Both the position numbers and the translations under genes were made by a program. A stretch of DNA of 12,521 bases from Burkholderiaceae bacterium (lineage in GTDB: Bacteria > Pseudomonadota > Gammaproteobacteria > Burkholderiales > Burkholderiaceae): NCBI GenBank assembly GCA_947461335.1, contig CANHLB010000026.1:1-12521 (forward strand), written 5' to 3'. Shown one piece after another: positions 6,855-12,521 of the stretch. Positions within the stretch are counted from its first letter, which is position 1. The number at the start of each line of letters is the position of its first letter. The notes under the pieces are model-generated. The model did not search any database. It was not told where the DNA came from and saw only the letters and a program-made list of their open reading frames with translations.

Positions 6855-7835
6855 CTAAGCTTCTTTGCTTAAAGAGCGGGACCAGGCATTAAAAAAGGCC
6901 TTCATGAGAGTGTTACTTCTCACTGCAAATGAAGCAAAGGCGTAAAAGGCCATTACTGAATTTCTTGATAGCTTTACTTCGTCTTTATGGCTAAATTGTT
7001 TCCGATCCGAAATCTTTTTAAGGGTCATGACGGCTAAGCCAAAAGCCAAGAAACAAAAGCGACGCATTCCAAGCTCTTCTTTTGGAATAAGTAGGATGTA
7101 GCTCAATGAGTCTTGAAGTTTTTCATAGGATATCCTTAAGAGTTGCCCTTGAGTAATATCTGCGGGCTTCCAAGAAACACCCCGGGCCCTATCTTCGGGA
7201 GAATCTTTGAGAATATTGGTCATCTGCAAGGCTTGACCAAATGCAGTAGCTAAATCCTCATGCCCTTTGATATTTTTTGCAAATGCAGGCGAATGATTAC
7301 TAAATATCGTAGTGAGTAATTCCCCCACCACTCCTGCAACTACATAGCAATATTTCTCAAATTCTTTTAAATCTTTTAGGCCTGCCTGGGTTTGCTTGTC
7401 ATGAAAGTAGGACATGCCCTCAGACATGATGGAAACACAGCGACTTACAGCATTCTGATCAGCCTTAGAGCAGGTATGCAAAATTCGTAAAACCGTTGGG
7501 GTGTGGGCAATTAGATCTAATTCATTTTGATTACCATAATGCTTTAGTGCCTCAAGACAGGGCTTCACAAAATGATCCACGGGAGTCTTTTCAAGCACAG
7601 CATCTAAGAATAATTTAGAGAGTTTTTGCTTCGATTCTGGACTTAAGTCTGCTGCATCTTCGATCGTGTCAACAATGCGGCAAAGCAAATAAGTATTACC
7701 CACCACAATCTCAATGCTTGGCGGTAAAAGGGGGATGGTGAGGGCGAAAGTTCGCGACACTGAGTCAAGGATGGCTTTTTGATAAGCCAGGTCAGTGGCA
7801 GAGTTCTCGCTAGGGCTGATTTGAGGTGAATTCAC
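6855..7835 (-). CDS. Squalene/phytoene synthase-family protein (head-to-head prenyl transferase)
   Basis: The 326-residue protein has the class I head-to-head prenyl synthase pattern: SRTFAL near the start (27-32, diphosphate binding), the first Asp-rich motif DTIED (56-60), YCYVVAGVVGE (162-172), and a second Asp-rich motif NILKDSPED (207-215), both for Mg2+-diphosphate binding. It should join two farnesyl (or geranylgeranyl) diphosphates to give squalene, dehydrosqualene or phytoene. The sequence alone does not settle which, though YCYVVAG and the second Asp motif look more squalene-synthase-like. The start is GTG at 7835: an in-frame stop lies 9 bases upstream, and the next start candidate falls inside the SRTFAL motif. 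No carotenoid, hopanoid or other isoprenoid gene is adjacent. It ends in TAG 4 bases from the convergent ogt gene, leaving no space for a separate terminator. Confidence 0.82.
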   Translation of the reverse strand: MNSPQISPSENSATDLAYQKAILDSVSRTFALTIPLLPPSIEIVVGNTYLLCRIVDTIEDAADLSPESKQKLSKLFLDAVLEKTPVDHFVKPCLEALKHYGNQNELDLIAHTPTVLRILHTCSKADQNAVSRCVSIMSEGMSYFHDKQTQAGLKDLKEFEKYCYVVAGVVGELLTTIFSNHSPAFAKNIKGHEDLATAFGQALQMTNILKDSPEDRARGVSWKPADITQGQLLRISYEKLQDSLSYILLIPKEELGMRRFCFLAFGLAVMTLKKISDRKQFSHKDEVKLSRNSVMAFYAFASFAVRSNTLMKAFFNAWSRSLSKEA

Positions 7836-7955
7836 CCTTGAATTATGTCAGAGTGGGATGCGCTAGCTGCTGCTCCAAATTGGTACTTATTACCTTACTA
7901 ACAAAAGTGACAAGGTCATATAATTTCACCAAATTCTTGAAGAAGGAAGCAGGGC
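7836..7955. promoter_or_regulatory. Divergent intergenic region with consensus -10 box for the symporter gene
   Basis: The 120-base gap between the divergent synthase and symporter genes contains a perfect TATAAT at 7919-7924 on the + strand. Its predicted start near 7931 is about 25 bases before the symporter GTG at 7956. The -35 is poor (TTACTA at 7895-7900 with an 18-base spacer), which would fit an activated promoter. On the minus strand CATAAT (7847-7842) lies just before the synthase GTG, but no -35 matches it, so the synthase promoter is unresolved. Confidence 0.4.
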
Positions 7956-9371
7956 GTGCTCATTTGGTTCGTCATTATTTACTGGGTTGTATCTGTGGGC
8001 ATTGGCCTGTGGGCGGCGCTACGCGTAAAAAATACAGCTGATTTTGCTGCTGCTGGTCATAGTTTGCCCCTTCCTATTGTGACCGCAACGGTATTCGCTA
8101 CTTGGTTTGGTTCAGAAACAGTCTTAGGAATTCCAGCGACTTTTCTTAAAGAAGGTTTAGGTGGGGTTGTTTCTGATCCCTTTGGATCTTCTCTTTGTTT
8201 AATTTTGGTGGGCCTCTTTTTCGCGCGGCATCTTTATAACCGTCGGATGCTCACCATTGGCGATTTCTTCCGTGAAAAATATGGCCGCACAGTAGAGGTA
8301 TTGGTAACTCTATGTATTGTGGTTTCTTATCTAGGCTGGGTAGCTGCTCAAATAAAAGCATTGGGCTTGGTATTTAATGTCGTTTCTGAAGGTAGCATTT
8401 CTCAAACGGGTGGAATGATCATTGGGGCTAGTAGCGTTCTGATCTACACCTTATTTGGTGGCATGTGGTCGGTGGCGATAACGGATTTCATTCAGATGAT
8501 CATTATTGTGATTGGGATGCTCTACATTGGCGGTGAGTTGACTGCTCAAACTGGTGGGATTGGGGTGGTACTCGAACACGCTGCTGCTGCCGGTCAATTC
8601 AGTAATTTTTGGCCCGACATGAATTTAGCTTCCATTCTAGGTTTTGTCGCTGCTCTTTGCACGATGATGCTAGGTTCAATTCCACAACAGGACGTCTTTC
8701 AGCGCATCACCTCTTCTAAGAATGCAAATATCGCAGTACAGGCTGCTTTATTAGGCGGTGTGCTGTACTTCATCTTTGCTTTCGTGCCGATGTATTTAGC
8801 CTATTCAGCAATTTTGATTAGTCCAGAGTTAGTAAAGGAATATCTCACAACCGATTCACAGATGATCTTGCCAAAATTAATTCTCAACCATGCGCCAGTA
8901 TTTGCGCAGGTGATGTTCTTTGGCGCTTTGCTCTCAGCAATTAAGAGCTGTGCAAGCGCCACCTTGCTCGCACCATCAGTCACGTTTGCAGAAAATATAG
9001 TGAGAGGTTTCTATAAGCACCTCACTGATCAGGATTTGTTGAAAATTATGCGCATCACTGTCTTGTGTTTTGCTGTAGTGGTCACTTTTTTTGCAATTAA
9101 CTCTGAACTATCTATTTTTAAGATGGTTGAGAGTGCTTATAAGGTCACTTTAGTTGCTGCATTTGTACCTTTGGCGTTTGGGGTGTATTGGTCAAAAGCA
9201 AACTCTTTGGGTGGACTGCTCTCTGTAGTCTGTGGTCTAGCCGTTTGGATCAGCTGTGAAATTTTGGCCCCTAATGCCATCTTGCCACCTCAGTTAGCGG
9301 GCTTAATAGCCAGCATGATGGGTATGATTTGTGGGAGCTTGGTGCCGAAAGACTTATTAAAATCGGTCTAG
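7956..9371 (+). CDS. Sodium:solute symporter (SSS/SSF family), substrate unknown
   Basis: This 471-residue, highly hydrophobic inner-membrane protein should have about 13 transmembrane helices. The SSF signature is present at about 165-190 (TLFGGMWSVAITDFIQM followed by a hydrophobic helix), and the ATWFGSETVLGIPA segment (48-61) matches the broken first core helix that forms the Na+ and substrate site in LeuT-fold proteins. It should take up an organic solute with Na+. SSF proteins carry sugars, amino acids, carboxylates and vitamins, and no feature here picks one. The start is GTG at 7956: it has a good ribosome binding site (AGAAGGA), an in-frame TGA lies at 7938-7940, and no ATG is available. 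The oxidoreductase gene follows after 101 bases on the same strand but has its own leader, so co-transcription is uncertain. Confidence 0.88.
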   Translation: MLIWFVIIYWVVSVGIGLWAALRVKNTADFAAAGHSLPLPIVTATVFATWFGSETVLGIPATFLKEGLGGVVSDPFGSSLCLILVGLFFARHLYNRRMLTIGDFFREKYGRTVEVLVTLCIVVSYLGWVAAQIKALGLVFNVVSEGSISQTGGMIIGASSVLIYTLFGGMWSVAITDFIQMIIIVIGMLYIGGELTAQTGGIGVVLEHAAAAGQFSNFWPDMNLASILGFVAALCTMMLGSIPQQDVFQRITSSKNANIAVQAALLGGVLYFIFAFVPMYLAYSAILISPELVKEYLTTDSQMILPKLILNHAPVFAQVMFFGALLSAIKSCASATLLAPSVTFAENIVRGFYKHLTDQDLLKIMRITVLCFAVVVTFFAINSELSIFKMVESAYKVTLVAAFVPLAFGVYWSKANSLGGLLSVVCGLAVWISCEILAPNAILPPQLAGLIASMMGMICGSLVPKDLLKSV

Positions 9372-9472
9372 GATAAAAATTGCCTAAAAAATAGGCACTA
9401 AAAATTGTTTCCCCAAAAAACATTCTCCTCTAATATTGCAGTAATACTAAATTTTTTATTCTTGGGGTTCTT
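9372..9472 (+). promoter_or_regulatory. Spacer with inverted repeat and possible 5' leader hairpin before the oxidoreductase gene
   Basis: This 101-base AT-rich spacer holds a perfect 6-base inverted repeat, TGCCTA-AAAAA-TAGGCA, at 9381-9397. No T run follows it on the + strand, so it is a weak terminator for the symporter gene at best; it could also be an operator. Further on, CCCCAA (9411-9416) is complementary to TTGGGG (9462-9467), which contains the GGGG ribosome binding site 5 bases before the ATG at 9473. Several AT-rich -10-like hexamers (TAATAT, TAATAC) exist, but none has a convincing -35. Confidence 0.35.
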
Positions 9473-10492
9473 ATGAAAATCTGTGTGATTGGCGGCGGCG
9501 GCGCTATTGGCGGCTACCTAGCTGTCATGTTGGCGCGGGCAGGTAATGAAGTGACGGTTGTTGCTCGAGGCGCAACTTTAGCTGCCATTAAAGAGCGTGG
9601 TCTTGCATTAATTATGGATGACCAACCTGAACCATTGGTTGCTGAGGTAAAAGCGGTTGAAAAAATTACAGATGCTGAGACTCCAGATGTCGTGATGCTG
9701 GCTGTAAAGGCGCATCAAGTTGAGCCGATTATTGACGACTTAGCAGCCCTCATGGGTCCGGATACTGTTTTGATTCCGATGCAAAATGGTATTCCTTGGT
9801 GGTACTTTCAAAAGCTCGGTGGAGAGTATCAAGATCACTCAGTTGAGACAGTTGACGCTGGCGGTCAAGCAAAGAAGGCGATTAACCCAAATAATATTAT
9901 TGGTTGCGTTGTATACCCTGCAACCTTTACGCAAGCGCCTGGCGTCATACGTCACGTAGAGGGTAATCGCTTCCCCTTAGGTGAACTAGATGGCAAACCG
10001 ACTGAGCGTATTCAGAAGATGTCAGAGATGATGGGAGCAGCTGGATTTAAGTCACCGATTTTGGAAGACATTCGCTCAGAGATTTGGCTTAAGCTTTGGG
10101 GCAATATGACTTTTAACCCAATTAGCTCTCTGACTCATGGCACTTTGGAGGGTATTTGCCAATACCCATTAACCAAAGATTTGGCGCGCAACATGATGGC
10201 TGAAGCACAAACCATTGCTGAAAAGCTGGGAGTGACTTTCAGGGTAGATATTGAGCGACGTATTGCTGGTGCTGAAAAAGTCGGAAGGCATAAAACTTCT
10301 ATGTTGCAAGACTTAGAGGCTGGCCGTAGCTTAGAAATCGATGCACTTTTGGGTTCTGTGATTGAGCTTGGCAAGATCACTCAAACACCAACACCCTGTT
10401 TGAATACGGTTTTTGCTTTGACAAAGTACTTGGATGAAAACGTTCAAGCTTCTAAAGGTAGTCTGGCATTGCCATCGGTATCAGGTTACTAA
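9473..10492 (+). CDS. Ketopantoate reductase (ApbA/PanE) family oxidoreductase
   Basis: The 339-residue protein starts with a Rossmann NAD(P) loop GGGGAIGGYL (8-17). It has the PMQNGIPWW segment near the cofactor site, and a C-terminal ApbA domain with EIWLKLWGNMTFNPI (carrying the family's catalytic Lys and conserved Asn) and GRHKTSMLQDLEAGRSLEID. The classic reaction is NADPH-dependent reduction of 2-dehydropantoate to pantoate for vitamin B5/CoA synthesis in the cytoplasm. Burkholderiales genomes often carry several paralogs of this family, and this one is longer than E. coli PanE (303 residues) and has no panB or panC neighbour. Another 2-oxo acid could therefore be the substrate, and I give no symbol. 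The ATG at 9473 has GGGG 5 bases upstream. Transcription ends at the strong terminator 30 bases after the stop. Confidence 0.85.
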   Translation: MKICVIGGGGAIGGYLAVMLARAGNEVTVVARGATLAAIKERGLALIMDDQPEPLVAEVKAVEKITDAETPDVVMLAVKAHQVEPIIDDLAALMGPDTVLIPMQNGIPWWYFQKLGGEYQDHSVETVDAGGQAKKAINPNNIIGCVVYPATFTQAPGVIRHVEGNRFPLGELDGKPTERIQKMSEMMGAAGFKSPILEDIRSEIWLKLWGNMTFNPISSLTHGTLEGICQYPLTKDLARNMMAEAQTIAEKLGVTFRVDIERRIAGAEKVGRHKTSMLQDLEAGRSLEIDALLGSVIELGKITQTPTPCLNTVFALTKYLDENVQASKGSLALPSVSGY

Positions 10493-10523
10493 GAGCTGAA
10501 GTAAAAGCTAAAGCAGTAATGAA

Positions 10524-10558
10524 AAACCCCCTTGCTATGCAGAGTAGCAAGGGGGTTT
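10524..10558. terminator. Bidirectional rho-independent terminator
   Basis: A perfect 14-base inverted repeat (10524-10537 with 10545-10558; core CCCCCTTGCTA) encloses a 7-base loop. It begins with an A run and ends with TTT, so read on the minus strand it is followed by a five-T run and on the + strand by TTTGTT. It sits between the convergent oxidoreductase (stop at 10492) and FAH-family (stop at 10576) genes and should stop transcription from both sides, more strongly for the minus strand. Confidence 0.9.
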
Positions 10559-10575
10559 GTTATGTGGCAGTGGTT

Positions 10576-11343
10576 TTATTCGAAGCGATTATCGAGTCGA
10601 CCAACGCCTTCAATAATGATGCTGACATTGCTGCCAGGTTTCATTGATCCAACGCCTACCGAAGTGCCGCAAGCAATAATATCGCCTGGCTCTAAGGGAA
10701 CATCTTGTGAGATCAGGCTCACTAATTTTGCGGGTGGAAAAATCATGTCCGCAATGGGATAGTTCTGGCGTTCTTGATCATTAAGAATGGTTTTGATAGT
10801 TAGCTTACTCGGATCTACATCGGTTGTGATGAAGGGTCCAAATACACCGAAGGTATTAAAGCTCTTGGAGCGAGTCCATTGTGCATAGCCTGGGTCACGA
10901 TTGAGAATTTCAATGGCGGTGACATCGTTGATACAGGTATAACCAAAAATCGCTTGCGCGGCTTGTGCTTCATCTGCTTCATGGATGGATTTGCCAATGA
11001 CGATTCCAAGTTCACCCTCGTAGACTACTTTTCCTGAATAGGACTTAGGAGTGCGAATGACTTGGTTGGCGGCGAGAAAAGAGTTGTTTCCTTTGAGAAA
11101 GTACAAAGGTTCAGCGGGTACAGCATGTTCCAGCTTGGTAACTAACGCATGAAAGTTATCCACCATGGCAACCATTTTGGATGGAGTGCATGGAATGTCC
11201 AATGTGACATCTGCCAATTTAAGGGTTTCACCAGTCGGCTTTGGATTCTTAAATAAATCACCCGAATAAACGGCGATTTGGTCGCCCTGTAACTGACCTA
11301 AACCAATTGTTCCTTGATGTTGATATCTGAGCCATTGAGCCAT
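10576..11343 (-). CDS. Fumarylacetoacetate hydrolase (FAH) family protein
   Basis: This 255-residue protein has the FAH fold's metal ligands: Glu109 and Glu111 in VVYEGELGIVIGK and Asp140 in GYTCINDVTA. It also has the conserved QWTRSKSFNTFGVFGP segment and a C-terminal GDIIACGTSVGVGSMKPG glycine-rich turn. Members are Mg2+-dependent enzymes that cleave C-C bonds or decarboxylate or hydrate 2-oxo acid intermediates in breakdown of aromatic and related compounds (for example HpaG or MhpD-like, acylpyruvases). The exact reaction is not evident. The usual TGTP-x-GVG is ACGTSVGVG here, a mild change. The ATG at 11343 has AGGA 8 bases upstream. The gene follows ispB by 82 bases on the same strand with no terminator between, so some read-through is possible. 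The terminator at 10524-10558 lies just past its stop. Confidence 0.87.
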   Translation of the reverse strand: MAQWLRYQHQGTIGLGQLQGDQIAVYSGDLFKNPKPTGETLKLADVTLDIPCTPSKMVAMVDNFHALVTKLEHAVPAEPLYFLKGNNSFLAANQVIRTPKSYSGKVVYEGELGIVIGKSIHEADEAQAAQAIFGYTCINDVTAIEILNRDPGYAQWTRSKSFNTFGVFGPFITTDVDPSKLTIKTILNDQERQNYPIADMIFPPAKLVSLISQDVPLEPGDIIACGTSVGVGSMKPGSNVSIIIEGVGRLDNRFE

Positions 11344-11425
11344 AATTTATTCCTATGATTTAAATATTCAATATGCAATATCTTACAGGGATTAATAGCT
11401 CTCTAAGAGTTCTAAGGAAGCCACT

Positions 11426-12427
11426 TTAGGTTTGTCGTGCGAGAGAGTATTCACATAAAGCACGTAAGGCTGAAGTTGCATCATTTGCTGGAAAATTCTC
11501 AATACAAGCTAAAGCTAAGTCAGACTCACGCTTTGCTGCAGCCTGGGTATAGTCAAGTGCTCCAGAGGTTTTCACGGCATTCAGAATTTGTGCAAACACA
11601 TCGTCTGGCAGGTCTTGATTTTGTTCAATCGCTGCACGGACTAATAGACGATCCTCGTTGCGACCATTTTCGAGAAGATAGATCAAGGGCAGAGTAGGCT
11701 TGCCTTCACGCAAATCATCGCCTGCATTTTTGCCCATCTGCGTCGCACTGGCGGTGTAATCCAAAAGATCATCCATCAATTGAAAAGCAGTTCCAATGTG
11801 ACGCCCAAAGGCGGCAGCCTGCTCGCGCTCTACATCTGTTGCGTTCGCCAGAATCGCGCCAAGTTCGGTTGATGCCTCAAACAATTTTGCTGTCTTATAA
11901 CGAATGACTTGAAGATAACTGGCTTCATCTACTTCAGGATCATTCATATTAAGGAGTTGCAAGACCTCACCTTCGGCAATCGTATTAGTCGCGTCAGAGA
12001 GAATTTGCATCACTCTAAGGTCATTTGGTGCCACCATCATTTGGAAGGCTCTGGAATATAGGAAGTCGCCCACAAGCACGCTAGCCGCATTGCCAAAAGC
12101 GGCATTGGCGGTTTCTCGACCCCTTCTAAGGGTGGATTCATCTACGACATCATCATGGAGAAGGGTTGCAGTGTGGATAAATTCGACAACTGCAGCCATT
12201 TCAAGAGTGTGCGGGGTTTCTTTGCCATTAGATAAAGCCTTGGCTACTAACATTAAAAGGGCGGGTCTGACCCGTTTTCCGCCAGCCTGGATGATATAGG
12301 TGGAAATTTGGTCAATTAAGGCGACTTTTGAAGCCAATCGCTGGCGTATCACCCCGTCTAAGGCCTTGAAATCTAAGGCAATCGGGGCCAGAATTTGGCT
12401 TAGGTCGTTGGTTTTGACAGTGCTCAT
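11426..12427 (-). CDS. ispB: Polyprenyl (octaprenyl-type) diphosphate synthase
   Basis: From the ATG at 12427 the protein has 333 residues, near the 323 of E. coli IspB. It carries GGKRVRP (49-55), the first Asp-rich motif LLHDDVVDESTLRRG (DDVVD at 92-96), and the second, QLMDDLLDYT. It extends farnesyl diphosphate with isopentenyl diphosphate to make the side chain of ubiquinone; FIHTATLLHDD closely matches long-chain (C40) enzymes, but chain length is inferred. The frame stays open to a TTG at 12502, but those extra 25 residues look unlike the family and would overlap the divergent rplU leader, so I prefer the ATG pair at 12430/12427. No Shine-Dalgarno sequence precedes it. Divergence from rplU is the standard arrangement in beta- and gammaproteobacteria. 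Confidence 0.92.
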   Translation of the reverse strand: MSTVKTNDLSQILAPIALDFKALDGVIRQRLASKVALIDQISTYIIQAGGKRVRPALLMLVAKALSNGKETPHTLEMAAVVEFIHTATLLHDDVVDESTLRRGRETANAAFGNAASVLVGDFLYSRAFQMMVAPNDLRVMQILSDATNTIAEGEVLQLLNMNDPEVDEASYLQVIRYKTAKLFEASTELGAILANATDVEREQAAAFGRHIGTAFQLMDDLLDYTASATQMGKNAGDDLREGKPTLPLIYLLENGRNEDRLLVRAAIEQNQDLPDDVFAQILNAVKTSGALDYTQAAAKRESDLALACIENFPANDATSALRALCEYSLARQT

Positions 12428-12442
12428 CATGCAAGATATAAT
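12414..12442 (+). promoter_or_regulatory. Full-consensus sigma-70 promoter for rplU
   Basis: TTGACA (12414-12419) and TATAAT (12437-12442) are separated by exactly 17 bases, a perfect match to the sigma-70 consensus. The start is expected near 12449, after a discriminator (AATGGGC) with G residues close to +1, giving a leader of about 57 bases before rplU. The element lies across the first codons of the divergent ispB gene: the -35 is inside ispB coding sequence and the -10 just upstream of its ATG. Confidence 0.85.
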
Positions 12443-12505
12443 AATGGGCTTAGCTTGTCCAGGGTGGATTAGCTTAAATGTAGATATTAATTGAGGTTTC
12501 AAACC

Positions 12506-12521
12506 ATGTACGCGGTCATAA
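12506..12521 (+). CDS. rplU: 50S ribosomal protein L21, first five codons (3' end outside window)
   Basis: The ATG at 12506 starts Met-Tyr-Ala-Val-Ile, the usual opening of bacterial L21. GAGG (12493-12496) lies 9 bases upstream as ribosome binding site, and the full-consensus promoter is 64 bases upstream. Divergence from ispB matches the common ispB / rplU-rpmA(-obg) arrangement. Only 16 bases are visible, so the call rests on these five residues, the strong promoter and the context. Confidence 0.8.

Noticed and set aside
6856..6871. TAAGC-TTCTTT-GCTTA hairpin between ogt and the synthase gene as terminator
   Set aside because: The stem is only 5 base pairs with two G-C pairs and lacks a T run on either strand at the right distance.
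11344..11425. tRNA or small RNA gene between ispB and the FAH-family gene
   Set aside because: The 82-base AT-rich gap shows no cloverleaf, no terminator and no convincing promoter; only a short direct repeat (TCTAAG twice) is visible.
11437..11697. 86-codon + strand frame and similar ones at 12090-12299 and 12300-12494
   Set aside because: All are antisense to ispB (the last also covers its upstream region), show no family features, and are expected as shadows of a long coding frame.
12478..12483. ATGTAG start-stop mini-frame in the rplU leader
   Set aside because: It is a single start followed by stop with a poorly placed G-rich site upstream; six bases can arise by chance and nothing supports a regulatory role.
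1..12521. CRISPR array, insertion sequence, phage or transposon remains
   Set aside because: No repeated spacer units, transposase or integrase motifs, long terminal inverted repeats or abrupt composition change were seen on either strand.

Overview
The window looks like ordinary chromosomal DNA of a betaproteobacterium of the order Burkholderiales. A small, streamlined freshwater genome of the Polynucleobacter type is the best fit. The reasons are the gene order (DUF815 ATPase, NUDIX, zapD, coaE, pilD, pilC, pilB on one side; ispB divergent from rplU on the other), base composition that is clearly not GC-rich, very short spacers, and repeated overlaps of stop and start codons. The genus is inferred from gene order and style, not from a database search. 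No rRNA, tRNA, CRISPR array, insertion sequence, prophage or obvious transferred island is visible.

Layout. Bases 1-915 (+ strand) hold the 3' part of a DUF815 AAA+ ATPase gene and a complete MutT-like NUDIX gene. They converge on a six-gene minus-strand block (6219 down to 912): a CorB/CNNM-type membrane protein, PilB-, PilC- and PilD-like type IV pilus/competence assembly proteins, CoaE (last step of coenzyme A synthesis) and ZapD (FtsZ-ring factor). The genes overlap or nearly touch, so they look like one transcription unit, with a candidate promoter at 6276-6304. Divergent from it is an O6-methylguanine-DNA methyltransferase gene (6338-6850, +). That gene converges, with a 4-base gap, on a squalene/phytoene synthase-family gene (7835-6855, -). 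Then come a sodium:solute symporter (7956-9371, +) and a ketopantoate-reductase-family oxidoreductase (9473-10492, +). A strong bidirectional terminator (10524-10558) separates the oxidoreductase from a convergent fumarylacetoacetate-hydrolase-family gene (11343-10576, -). The window ends with ispB (12427-11426, -) and the first codons of rplU (12506 on, +), which has a full-consensus sigma-70 promoter embedded over the ispB start.

How the genes fit together. Most are housekeeping functions: nucleotide cleaning and DNA repair (MutT, Ogt), cofactor and quinone side-chain synthesis (CoaE, IspB), division (ZapD) and ribosome synthesis (rplU). The most notable group is the pilus assembly set. PilB lacks the N-terminal domain of long PilB/GspE, PilC starts directly at its first T2SSF repeat, and PilD is the peptidase domain alone without the N-methylase half. 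All three keep their key residues, and the PilB/PilC pair is close to the size of the Gram-positive ComGA/ComGB pair. The symporter, oxidoreductase and FAH-family hydrolase could form a small uptake and breakdown module, but the sequence does not reveal a substrate. I did not find a clear undescribed system; the items below are modest and testable.
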